Below are positions 21,641 through 32,433 of a stretch of 64,000 nucleotides of DNA, one piece after another. Source of the DNA: Theocolax elegans. Taxonomy: Eukaryota; Arthropoda; Insecta; Hymenoptera; Cerocephalidae. Each line of letters starts with the position of its first letter. Position 1 is the first letter of the stretch. The notes below the pieces were generated by a model. It searched no databases. It saw only the letters and a list, made by a program, of their open reading frames with translations, and was not told where the DNA came from. The stretch spans positions 36,856,121 to 36,920,120 of the forward strand of contig CM047428.1 of the NCBI GenBank assembly GCA_026168455.1, read 5' to 3'. Position numbers and translations under genes: made by a program.

Positions 21641-23598
21641 TTACAATACTTTTTTAAACACTATATTGTTAGTGTAAATTTTGTGTTTATTTTTTAATGT
21701 ATCATTCTCTATTTTTGCATTGTTTAACAGTAATATTTTAAAATTTTTTTTACTTTTAGCTCTTGAAAGAGCTACGTATAATTGACCATGGCTAAAAATT
21801 GGAGATGGTAAATAGATACCAACTTGTTTGTATGACTGTCCTTGTGATTTGTTAATAGTCATTGCAAAACCTAATCGAATGGGAAATTGTTTTCTGCGCA
21901 TGTTGAATGGTATATCTTCTTTAGATGGTGACAAAGTGATTCTTGGTATTAAAGCTAATTTTCCAATTTTTTTTCCGCTTATAATTTCTGCTTTAATTAA
22001 ATGTTTCATAAGTTTTGTTACTAATAATCTTGTTCCATTACAAAGACCTTCATTCACATTTAAATTTTTAGAAGAATTACTATTGCACCTACTTTTAATT
22101 GTAATTTATGTAGAGGAAGTTCATTAGGTGTAGGGGAATTAAGAAATTTTGTAGGTAACATGACATCTAAGTTTTCTCCATTATCATCTTCTGCTGTATC
22201 TACACTTAAGTATTCAATAATTTGCCCTTCCATTATAGCCAAAATTTTATTATTTATTTCAATTACGTTATTGTTGGTGAAGGCTAATATAACTTTATCA
22301 TTTAAATCTTTATCATTTATTTTTATTTTGTTTCCAAAAATTTCTGCAATGATATCATTTTCTTTTGTTATTAAATCAAGAGGGATTTCAAGCAGTTCAT
22401 TTTCTTCTTCATACATATTTAAACGTTTACCTTCACCTACATTTATTAACCATTGTCTAAAATAATTGTCATTATCTGTCACTCGAAGATTTTCATTTAG
22501 TGTCATACGTATAAAATTCGGCCATAAGTAACTGTTTTTAACTGAATTTTCAATAACTTCAGTACGACTACCATGTCGTATAACTGGTAATGTTTGCCTA
22601 AAATCGCCTGAAACAACCAACATTTTACCACCAAATATTTTTTTATTATTACATATATCTTGAAATAGGCGATTGACTGCTTCAAAAGCATGTTTCGATG
22701 TCATAGATATTTCATCCCATATTATAATTTGAACTTCTTTTAAATTTTTACCATCTATTGAATTAGATTTAATATTACATATAGTACATTCTGTGATATT
22801 AAGTGGTAGTTTAAATGTTGTGTGTACTGTTTTCCCGTTATGTAATAAATTTGCTGCAATCCCTGTCCAAGCAACACATAAAAATGAAGAGATTGAGAAT
22901 TTAAGATAGTCTATTAGAACATTAAGTAAACAGCTTTTCTCACTTCCTCCTGGTCCATCAATAAAATAGCTTTTTTTGTCTTCAATTTTTAAATGTTGCA
23001 CGATAGTATCGAAAATGTCTTTGATACGATTTTTTAAAGAATTTACTTTGACGTTTATTTCAGTAAATGTGCAACTTTTGTTATGTGTTGTTGATTTATC
23101 AGCATAATCTTCTATAAATGTAGATATAACGGGTAAATTAAAATTATTTAAAAAATATCCATTCAATTGTAGGTTCTTATCAATAATGTTTAATGCTAGG
23201 TTTTCATCAGCATTTTGTTCATATTTTGGGTGGTAAAAAAGGTGTTTCTATTTTCCGTACAAATCTCTTGCATTAATAGGATTATGAAAAATACAAATAT
23301 ATGCAAATAATTCACAAAGAGCAGTAGGAAAGTGTAATTGTGTTGCTTCTTCCAAACATCTGTCCCATTCTTTATCTTCATTAACCAAATGTCTAGCTAT
23401 AGAAGCTTCATAAAATGTAGAATAAATTATATCATCAACAACACGTATATCCTGAAATGATGATACTCCTTTGACATGTAAAAGTAATAATCTTATAAAA
23501 TATCGTTTTCGATCCTTTGGATTTACTAAATACATTCTGCTTAATACAGGTTTTTTTGTTTTTTTTTCTTTTATTCCATGTTTTTGAATTATTATCAA
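21641..23598 (-). pseudogene. Helitron Pif1-like helicase region
   Basis: 22060-23166 carries Walker A GPGGSEKS (a consensus T position reads S, and the following G reads E), Walker B-like IIWDEISM, and helicase motifs SGDFRQTLPV and LNENLRV. The C-terminal part (21641-22057), one frame away across a break at 22057-22060, has AMTINKSQGQS and YVALSRAK, the motif V/VI region of Pif1/RecD-type helicases. The segment 23248-23598 upstream (VNPKDRKRYFIRLLLLHV and DKEWDRCLEEA) is the linker found between Rep and helicase in animal Helitrons. The altered Walker A and frame breaks mean it is inactive. Confidence 0.92.
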
Positions 23599-24259
23599 CT
23601 ACATAATTTAATGGTATTTCGGAATATAAATAATTTCGTGCATCAGAATCGATTTGATTTAATTTTAAGTATGTTGTTAATGTCGTTTATACATTTTTTT
23701 TTAAATTTCTGTTTCTTTTCCTTCTTTAAAATACACTTCTTGTTCATCTTCATTGTGAATAGCTAATCTTATTATGGTATGTGAAAGTTCGTGTAGAGGG
23801 TATTCTAATAGTATTATATTCATTGCTTTCAATATCTTCATCATGAGTTAAATTAGAACTGTCTTTTGATCTGATACCTGTGTCACGTATTTCTATGTTC
23901 GCACAGTCATGTCCTTTATAACACTATTTAAATAAGTATTTTATACATTGGACTGTTGAGCATACTTCGACATTAATGTGACAATTAAATTTTAACAATA
24001 AATTAGGATTATACGAAACAACAAACCGATTATCAGCTATTCTATTGTGGTATTTACCTTTATAATTGATTTTTTTGATATCATTTCTTCTTATATATAA
24101 TGGATATCCTGATGAATTAAAAGTTGTTTTGTTATTAAATTTTTTTGGAAAATTTTTCGTACATTTTTTTGTGTCTTTACTCATGCAAGGTGAACTCATG
24201 TTTTGCTCTCCACAGGGTCCACGAATCATAAACTGTTTTACAATATTATACAACCGTGG

Positions 24260-24293
24260 ATTCCAAACGAAGATATCTATCTTCGTTTGGAAT
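24260..24293. other. Snap-back palindrome in Rep
   Basis: A 16-base arm beginning ATTCCAAACGAAGATA is followed after 2 bases by its perfect reverse complement. The second arm has no place in the Rep frame, and the expected reading resumes directly after it, so it looks like a templated fold-back insertion. Confidence 0.65.
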
Positions 24294-24886
24294 TTCTGCG
24301 TTTATGAGTTCATCTACTTTTTCGGGAGTATTAATTTTATAATTTTTATCTAAAAATTATAGCATATGCATGTGAGGAAGTCCACGTTTTTGAAATTCGA
24401 TAACATAAGTGTAGGCGATACAATTTCCTAAAACACCTTGCTTAATTACCAATTCTTTAAATTCTTTTATTTTTTGATGAAATACCTTAAATACTAAATC
24501 TGGTCTATCAATTACAGTTTCATATTTTTTTAAATGTTCAGTTATTTCTTTTCAGTTTGGATTACATGTCATTGTTATAAATAAGTCAGGTTTTCCGTAA
24601 CGATTTACTATACTCATTGAGTCAATGTAATTTTGTTTTAGGAATCTTGAACTTCCAACAAAATTTGATGGCAAAATAAACATTTTTCCAATTTTTATAT
24701 TTTCAGATTCTTTTTTCTTGTGTAAATAATCCATTACGCCTTTATAATAATCGCTTCTTAAAATATCTTGGTTTTTCTTTACAAAATATAATCTTGATTA
24801 TTCAACTTTTACAAATGCATCAATTGTAAACTGTTGAGAAACTTTTCCCATATTAAGGTATGGATTAAATCCATTTCTCATAGAAA

Positions 24887-25446
24887 GTCTGTAATTATAA
24901 AATTGCAAACATGAAATATTGTTTTTCTTATATTTGCATTTCATATTAGGCATCCATCCATATCCTCCATTTGGATAAATAAGTGGGTATGTCATTGGAT
25001 CAGTGTGTTTACTTATTAAAGGAATACTAATTGGATTGTCATATTTTGAATATATAACATAACTATATCCCGCTCTGAAGTAGGCAGTCCATTTTTTCCT
25101 ACAAATACCATTGCAACTTCATTACAAGTAGCTTCATATATATATATGATTTTTTATCTAATTTTTCTCAGTCTGTAATTATAAAATTGCAAACATGAAT
25201 ATTCGTTTTTCGTATATTTGCATTTCATATTAGGCATCCATCCATATCCTCCATTTGGATAAATAAGTGGGTATGTCATTGGATCAGGTGTGTTTACTTA
25301 TTAAAGGAATACTAATTGGATTGTCATATTTGAATATATAACTATATCCCGCTCTGAAGTAGGCCAGTCCATTTTTCCTACAAATACCATTGCAACTTCA
25401 TTACAAGTAGCCTTCATTATATATATATATTTTATCTAATTTTTCT
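24887..25446. repeat. Tandem duplication inside Helitron Rep, period about 284 bp
   Basis: 24887-25170 is repeated at 25171-25446 with single-base indels. It duplicates the coding segment containing DPMTYPLIYPNGG. Confidence 0.9.
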
Positions 25447-25783
25447 TCTAATATTCTAATTTTCTTGTTTCTACGTCATACATCATTTTATAAGCTTTAG
25501 CATAAGGATTAACATTTCTAATTAAGCTATCTAATTTACTTGACAATTCTAATTTTGTATCTAAATTATTTTTAAAACTTTTTCTTTCAGCTGCAGCTAA
25601 TTCATTATCTAGAACATACAATTGCCCATATTTTCATTTTCATTTGGATGTAAAGCAAAAACATTGTGATATATTTGACCACATATTCTAAGAATTTGTG
25701 GTCCACTACCAGATAACTTATCAAAATTAGCTCCACAGCTTGCAAAAGCTAACGTATTATTATATAGCCGAATATTTTTGCGA

Positions 25784-26555
25784 GAATCATGGACATTGCT
25801 CCCGGAGTTGAAAGCTCCCACCAATCAGAAGCGAGAATTCGGAAACGCTCCCACCAATAAGAAAGCAGCTACCCGATGGAGGGGGAAGTTAAACTTTTAT
25901 TATTAAATTGTTGTAAACAAATGTTTCCAAAACGTTGTACATACGATTGATTATTAAAATAAATGATGTAATTGTAAGTATATCTTAAAAAGGCCATTTA
26001 AGAAAGTAGAAAAAGTTATTTATAAAAATTGTTAATTTTTTTGGTCAGATATCATTGAATAGAAAACAGCTTTTTAAAATCACTGGAGCTTTGTTTGTTT
26101 ATTAACCGATTTCAATTTGAAACATTTGTTTCCCCCTTCAGGTGCGATCTTTTATTAATTAATAATAATTAAAATTAACAACAAATATTTCGATAAATAT
26201 AATTTCAATTTTTTGTATATATGTCCAAATACATGTACGAAATAGTGAATCTGCTGATCATGTGTGAAAAGATCCGTATTATTTTTATTTAGAATAATAA
26301 ATATATTTATGGATTAAATAAACTCTAATTTTATTTATTTAACCAGAATCTTTTCAATATTATTAGATTTGCAACGACATCTGACGCTGCTTATCATTGA
26401 TAAATATATAAATCTGCTATATCGACTTCAATTTAATAATAAAAGTTTAATTTCCCCCTCCATCGGGTAGCTGCTTTCTTATTGGTGGGAGCGTTTCCGA
26501 ATTCTCGCTTCTGATTGGTGGGAGCTTTCAACTCCGGGAGCAATGTCCATGATTC
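25784..26555. mobile_element. Non-autonomous TIR transposon, 772 bp, 8-bp target duplication
   Basis: Terminal inverted repeats of 127 bp (25784-25910 and 26429-26555) differ by one base and begin GAATCATGGACATTGC. TTTTGCGA lies on both sides (25776-25783 and 26556-26563), an 8-bp target duplication as in hAT, P or Merlin elements. The Helitron reading frame is interrupted exactly here and resumes on the other side. Each arm carries two copies of a GCTCCCACCAAT motif, possible transposase subterminal sites. No coding capacity. The near-identical arms imply recent insertion. Confidence 0.92.
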
Positions 26556-27024
26556 TTTTGCGAAAATTAATACTATCTTCCGATATTCCTGTAGCTAATT
26601 GCTTTAATTCTTCCGGATAGGGAGGCATTTTCGGTAAGTCTACGTTTCCTTTGTGACAATAATTAGAAAATTCTTTACCTAGTGTATATTCAAAAACAAA
26701 ATGTTTAGTATTACAATGTTTACAAGTTTCAGACATATAACCTAAATTGTTTTCAATAATTATTTTTTCATCAAAATCTACATATGCTATTCGACCTATT
26801 AATTTGGATTTACTTACTAATTTTACATTTTGTTCATTTTTAATTAAAATACGTTTATTTAATTCTTTATAATTTATACCTTTTTTGGTATTAATTGGTT
26901 TATCATATACGTTAAAAAATTTTCCTTCATCAATTTTTAATTTTTTAAGCAATATGATTGGTATTTTCATGTCTTTGTCATTTTTCATACATATGCGTCT
27001 TTTTAAATTTTTTTGTAAATGGTT
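26479..27024 (-). pseudogene. Helitron N-terminal Cys/His zinc region
   Basis: The open frame contains CKHCNTKHF, then YCHKGNVDLPKMPPYPEELK, the zinc-binding segment that precedes Rep in animal Helitrons. The last 20 or so codons of the open frame are not Helitron: they read into the inserted 772-bp transposon. The true protein would continue at 25824. Confidence 0.88.
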
Positions 27025-27660
27025 TTATACTAATTTATCGATATCATTTTTTCTACTTTCGTTTAATATTTTTCCATTTAATTTTTTCTTTTCATTTTTT
27101 TTACATTGATCAGTATTTTCATTATAATAAATATGTTGTTTTTGTAATGCTTCTTTTTCTCGTTCATTTTTTATTTCGTCACGATTTATTTTTTGTCTTT
27201 TCATCATGGTTTGCTGTTTTCTCTTAATTTTTTTTTCTATTTTGTCGTCATTACTATTTTTACTTTTCACATAAGCTTCTTTTTTTCGTAATGCTTCTTT
27301 TTCTCGTTCATTTTTTATTTCGTCACCATTCATTTTTTGTCTTTTCATCATGGTTTGCTGTTTTCTCTTTATTTTTTTCTCTTCTATTTTGCCGTCGTTG
27401 CTATTTTTATTATTTACATAAGCTTCTTTTTTCGTAATGCTTTTTTTTCTCGTTCATTTTTTATTTCGTCACTATTTATTTTTGTCTTTTCATCATGGTT
27501 TGCTGTTTTCTCTTTATTTTTTTTCTTCTATTTTGCCGTCATTACTATCTTTACTCCTCATATAAGCTTCTTTTTTATGCAACGCTTCTTTTTCTCGTTC
27601 ATTTTTTATATCGATACAGCTAATTGTTTGCCTTTTTATCATAGTTTGCTGTTTTATTTT
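27025..27660 (-). repeat. Coding tandem repeats, about 144 bp (48 aa)
   Basis: Three to four diverged units each encode NEREKEAL-x-KKEAY followed by a K/D/N-rich stretch and KQQTMMKRQ. Strongly charged and probably coiled-coil. They link the protease to the zinc region in the Helitron. Frame shifts occur in T-runs (plus strand), so the array is split over two frames. Confidence 0.85.
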
Positions 27661-28485
27661 TAGCTGTTTTATTTCTATATCATTAAATTGTTTATTTTTA
27701 TTTTTTTGATAAAATGAACTATAAGTTGGTATTTCATAGTCTATTTCCATTGGGGTAATAGAATCAACGGAAATGATTTTATCTTTATTATATAAATTCA
27801 TTATTGTTTGTTGTTCTGTTGAAAATTTTATTCTATTATTTTTATTTCTGCTACATTGAAATTCAATTTTTTTTTCATCAATACAACAAATATGAATCAT
27901 GTATCTTTTGATTGGTATTGTTGAAATATTATAGTTTATATTTTGTAAAATTGGAAACATCGTAATACTACGTGTTTCGTATATTTTTAGTAAATGTGAA
28001 CGCATTTGGGAAATATCATAGTTTAAACTGCATGGGCATAAATTAAATACAATAGAGACAGCAAAAGCTGCCGCGAAAATTCCACAATCATAACTATTGG
28101 TTTGAAATTGCACTGTTTCAAAAACAATTTTTAATTGTTGACTATCTGGAAATAATCTGTTGATGTATATTTTATGTTCATTTTGCAAATATTTAGCATT
28201 TAAACTATCATAAATGTGTATCGTTCTATTATTGTAATACATACAAATCCAATGACCTTTTTCATATTGTCCAGAAAATAACAATTGAATGTATTCATTA
28301 TTCATTTGAACTGAGTTAATATTATATTGTTTTTGAACTAAAAGAGTTGTTTGCATATTGAATGGTGTACATGATTTAAGGATGTTATTAAATTCTAATA
28401 TGTGTTCATCATTTAACATTGAAGCATCGTCGCTATATGGTTCAATCGTTTTTTCAACTAATTTTTTTATTTCCGTCAAACCCAT
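27514..28485 (-). pseudogene. Ulp1/C48-like cysteine protease domain of the Helitron
   Basis: Residues about 90-160 carry the Ulp1-family layout: GHWICMYY (catalytic His), a following acidic position in IHIYDSLN, then a conserved glutamine and cysteine in QFQTNSYDCGIFAAAFA. This fold cleaves ubiquitin-like modifiers or acts in DNA transposon proteins of several superfamilies. The catalytic His, Asp and Cys all appear present, and the domain frame itself is open from the ATG at 28485. After the protease the frame enters the charged repeats and is lost by a one-base change at about 27514. Position and strand make it the N-terminal part of the Helitron protein, but an adjacent separate gene is not excluded. 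Confidence 0.8.
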
Positions 28486-28785
28486 TATAAAAATGGTTTA
28501 ATTTACAAAATGATTCACAATTATAAAAATAATATTAATAATTTGTTTCAATTGTTTAATAATAATTATAATTTTTTTTATTTTTCTAAACGATTATTTT
28601 AAATTTTTTATTAATATTTTTTTGTAAAGCTGAAAAAAATAAAATATAAATTATTAGAAAACAGTGTTTATAAGAAAGTAGCTTCAATGTAATGAATGAA
28701 ATATAGTTAATATAAATTTAATATTTTATAAATACTAATATTATACATACCCTAGTGGAAATACATTTTCGATGAAAATGCTCCA
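28486..28785. other. AT-rich upstream region of the Helitron
   Basis: Very AT-rich, no gene. It probably includes the Helitron promoter, but no clear TATA/initiator pair was found. Confidence 0.4.
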
Positions 28786-29150
28786 AAGTATGCTAAAAGT
28801 GGGCCAACTTGCGCCAAAAGTGGGCCGATGTTTACCAACATTGAAATATTTGGAACATTTTTCCAGTTTTGGCAAACTTTAGCCCACTTTTGGCCAATTT
28901 AGGAACATTTTGTATTGATTATGGAATACATTTTTCAACCAGTAAAAAATTGTTTTTCACATGCAATTTCTTAAATTAAGGCGCACTTAATTGCGTTGAT
29001 AATATTTAATATTGCAATAATAATATGTTGTAAATAATATGTTGTAATAATCTTTTCTGTAAATGGGCCAACATTTAAAGAATCTGGGCCAACCTTTACA
29101 CAAAGAGGGCCAAACTTTCCATCTAATGGGCCAATATTTGCACAAATTCT
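28786..29150. repeat. Degenerate GGGCCAA-type array
   Basis: GGGCCAA or its complement TTGGCCC/TTGGCAA recurs with 15-25 bp spacing on both sides of a 150-bp AT-rich gap (for example near 28800, 28820, 29065, 29088, 29107, 29130). Non-coding, upstream of the Helitron. Confidence 0.6.
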
Positions 29151-30035
29151 TTGCTAGACACTCATAATTCCAATAAATGCAGCGCTCAATAAAAAAAACA
29201 AAGGGCGCAGCATTCCAATGACTGCAGCGCTGAATAAAAATAACAAACGGCAGCAGCATTCCAATTAATATTATATCAATAAAATATTATATTCCTAATG
29301 GCATTCCATACGATTAAAGTCACAAGGTATATTATAAAATTATCTAATTTTCATTTTAAATTATTATTGTTTGAAATATAATAAGTCTTTTTGTATTTCA
29401 GTATCCTGATTAGTTTATTAAGACTATCGAAATAATCAAAAATGCAGTAGTATTTCTTAATGATTAAGTTAAAAGGTATAGTTTTGACTTTGTCAATTTA
29501 TTTATAATTAATAATAAAAATGTTTTTGTTACAGATATAACATATATAATATCAATAATATCTGACAATATGCATACTGGATATAAATCTTCTAAATGGC
29601 ATTTTAAAAACAGTAATATTTATTTGAATATTTTATCTAATGTTTAATTAATTATACATTTAATATTTAATGATATGATTTAATTTTTCTGTTAAAGATG
29701 ATTTCGATGAATACTTGCTGAATTTATAAATTATATAAACAATAAAAACGATATATTGAAAAAAATATATCTTATGAAATATACAAGTGAATAGAGTACA
29801 ATTGTAACATGATAATTGTAATTTAATTGGATAACATAATAATTGTAATTTGAAATTTTTGCAAAAATAAGTTTTTAAAATAAACAATAAAAATTAATTT
29901 GATTTATTGTATGTTCCAGTGTTGAAATTTTATTAATTTTAATTACGTAATCAAATGTTATTTTAATTATTGTTATTAAGATAATTTTCTGGTAATAATA
30001 TCGACATAGTAGTTGATATCTATTTGTTTAAAAGA
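29151..30035. other. No gene recognised
   Basis: AT-rich sequence. Short open frames (for example 29660-29887) have no recognisable domain. Confidence 0.4.
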
Positions 30036-30300
30036 ACTATAAGGCCCAAAATTTATAAGGCCCAAAAATGTAAGGCCCAAAATTTATAAGGCCCAAAAAT
30101 GTAAGGTCCAAATTTATAAGGCCCAAAATTTATGAGGACAAAAATGTATGGCTCAAAATGTAAGGCCTAAAATTGTAAAGTCCAATTTAAATAAAACTTT
30201 ACAATTCCGTTGCCAATAATGTAAGGCCCAAAATTTATAAGGCCCAAAAATGTAAGGTCCAAAAAATGTAAGGCCCAAAAGTGTAAAGTCCAATTAAAAT
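30036..30300. repeat. Minisatellite, AAGGCCCAAAA units
   Basis: At least ten units of TATAAGGCCCAAAAT type (about 15-17 bp), alternating ATTTATAAGGCCC and AATGTAAGGCCC. Later units are diverged (AAGTCC, AAGGTCC). An ACCGGAGA triplet run follows at 30335-30360. Confidence 0.9.
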
Positions 30301-30385
30301 AAAACTTTGAAACTATAAAAATGCATTTTTAAAAAACCGGAGAACCGGAGAACCGGAGACCAAAAGTCGATCCACTTTAATATAA

Positions 30386-30616
30386 TATAAGATATACTAT
30401 TTAATGTTAGTTACTGATACTTTTCAATCTCTAAGTTGCTTACAAACACAAAGCAGTAGGTATAAGCAGTTATACCTGTTATATAATTGGATAAATACCT
30501 GAAACTTTTTATAATTCCAATAAATTCAATTATATAACAGGTATAACTAAAAGTATCAGACTTAAATAACAACTAAATAAAAGTATCAGTAACTAACAAT
30601 AAATAGTATATTTTAG
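30386..30616. repeat. Fold-back element, about 230 bp
   Basis: TTAGTTACTGATACTTTT near 30405 is inverted at 30583-30602 (AAAGTATCAGTAACTAAC), and an inner arm TTATACCTGTTATATAAT is inverted at 30531-30550. Non-coding, probably a small MITE. Confidence 0.75.
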
Positions 30617-30624
30617 TAATATTG

Positions 30625-31172
30625 AGGAATAATAATGCCATATTGTTTGAATGCAAGTATACGGTTAGTCTGTTTTTTTCATAAAATGCTTTTGCTCTCT
30701 TTTTTTAAGAAATTTGCCTAAAAACCCCATAACTTTGTCTGAAATGCTTTGCCGCACTCAAACTTTGCACCATATTGAACGTAATTAATCATCGATGAAT
30801 TAGATTCTTGGATGGATAAAATATTTTTGATCGTACAACCCTTTTTTTTACTATAAAGGTTTTTATTAAATATAACTATATTCAATGTGTTAAACTAATA
30901 TAAATGAAATATTTCAACAGATTCTTCTTGAAATTTATAAACTTCTTCAAATTTAATGTATATAAGAAAAAATTGTTAGATTTTGAGTTATGTAGTGATA
31001 AAAATGGCCAATAAGTCATTTTTTTAAAAAAATTCGATTTTTTGATTGGTTACAGCTCTGGTACTAATTGAAATTTAGGTCTAAAAATTTAGCTACACTC
31101 TATTCAAGTAGTTTTCTACTGATTTCATACATTAAAACAAAATTCTATTTTTTACCTGGATCACTTCACATG
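30625..31172 (-). mobile_element. MITE arm, ATTCCATGTGAAGTG family (copy 2)
   Basis: Reverse complement of 17964-18525 with small differences, ending at GATCACTTCACATGGAAT near 31172. Confidence 0.8.
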
Positions 31173-31236
31173 GAATCTCCCAAATATATAATGTAAGTAA
31201 AGTAAAATGGTAACTAACTTCTTTCTTTTTTTTTTA

Positions 31237-31653
31237 CCAAACTCTAGGATATTTTTTCTACTATATAAATGTGAAGAAAGCCGGAGCTATAGAATTTAAT
31301 GCCCCTCCTTACCATAGATATAAGCAAATAACGAAAAATCTCGCACAAAACTACTCTTGATTATGATTGCTTGAAACTCGGAAACGAGTAAAAGCTCAAA
31401 TATCTTAATTGAGTCAATAGTTATGACAGAAATAAAAAAATAGACGAAATTTTAATCAAATTTAGCATTGAAATTTAATAATTTTTTTAAGCCAAAATTT
31501 CGTCAAATTCTTATTTTTTTCTTAACTTTTGACTCAATTAAGATAATTGAGCTATTTTTTCAAATTATATCTGCTCGATAAGAAAGAGCATTAGATTTTA
31601 TAACTCCGGCTTTCTTCATATTTTTATAGTAGAAAAAATATCCTAGAGTTTGG
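31237..31653. mobile_element. Fold-back MITE with TA target duplication
   Basis: Ends CCAAACTCTAGGATA and its reverse complement; homologous arms extend about 55 bp, with further pairing inside. TA lies at 31235-31236 and 31654-31655. 417 bp, non-coding. TA duplication and no coding suggest a Tc1/mariner-type MITE. Confidence 0.8.
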
Positions 31654-31980
31654 TAAAGATCCGTTTCTCGCAGGGTTGGTCCTCTCCTTGTAAGTATTAA
31701 ACGATTATTCCATAAAAATTTTTGTCTGCGCCTTGTATTGAAAAATATAGCAATTTTTCATAAACTTTTTTCTGTGTTTATACACGAGCTATTCTGCAAT
31801 TACGATGCAATATTTTTGTCAACATCTTCATTTTTTATTTTATTCAAGGATAACTTTTTTATTAACTTGATTAAAAATCCTGTTTTACATTTCAAGTTTC
31901 AATATAAAGGATTTCATTACATAAACTTACAAAGTGGAATCGCTTCTATTTAAAAATATATATGTATGAAATAAATAATT

Positions 31981-32421
31981 TTTTTTTTTTTGTTATTTAA
32001 CGTCGCTCTATTTATGCTGCCAGGGCTAATCAGCGACGGAGGTGAACGGTGTGTCAGTAAACAAAGCACATGTAGTTGAAACAGTGGTGCTTGTGTCCAT
32101 CGGAAGATAACATCGGTTACTGTAATTAGTCTAATAATTACAGTTTCCTGTCCTCCCGATGGAACCACCGCGATCCTCTTTACATCTTCGCGTCCCTAAC
32201 GTTCCCTATAGTTCAGATGCCTGTGCCTCTCATGCACTGACAAGTGCACGAAACGCACGCGCATCTGAACTGGCGTCACATTATAGTGACACGCCGAGCC
32301 ACTGAGTCGCGGTGTTCGAAAAATGCACATGAAAAAATTTTCTGAGGTACACGTCTGGGATCGAACCCACGACCCTCGGTGTAAGAGTCGGGAGCTCTAC
32401 CCATGAGCCACCGCGGCTCCT
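31981..32421 (-). mobile_element. tRNA-derived SINE, about 440 bp
   Basis: On the minus strand the head carries an A box (TGGCTCATGGGTAGAGCTC) and B box (GGGTTCGATCCC); the tail ends GAGCGACGTTAAATAAC followed by an A-run. A target duplication of at least 12 bp (AAATAAATAATT) lies at 31969-31980 and 32422-32433. It shares its 3' tail with the SINE at 12540-12751. Confidence 0.92.
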
Positions 32422-32433
32422 AAATAAATAATT

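Larger units (their letters stand above)
23924..25824 (-). pseudogene. Helitron Rep (HUH nuclease) region, fragmented
   Basis: Readable pieces in N-to-C order: CGANFDKL...ILRICGQIYH (25609-25824); DPMTYPLIYPNGGYGW followed by a polytyrosine-type segment (24798-24995, with a duplicated copy just upstream); FLKQNYIDSM and LFITMTCNPN (24552-24734); the two-histidine motif of the HUH site read from the codons near 24365-24400 (GLPHMHML); and MIRGPCGEQN...SPCM (23924-24253). These are the conserved landmarks of animal Helitron Rep proteins. Frame changes between pieces, a duplication and an 18-bp palindromic insertion near 24260-24293 destroy the frame. Confidence 0.88.
21641..28485 (-). mobile_element. 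Degraded Helitron with N-terminal Ulp1-like protease
   Basis: Minus-strand order: Ulp1/C48-like protease (27514-28485), charged tandem repeats (27025-27620), Cys/His zinc region (26479-26988), Rep HUH nuclease region (23924-25824, interrupted), then Pif1-type helicase (21641-23381). The Rep-helicase pairing defines a Helitron, which transposes by rolling-circle replication. Numerous one-base frame changes, one internal tandem duplication and one inserted 772-bp transposon break it. Termini not found. Confidence 0.9.
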
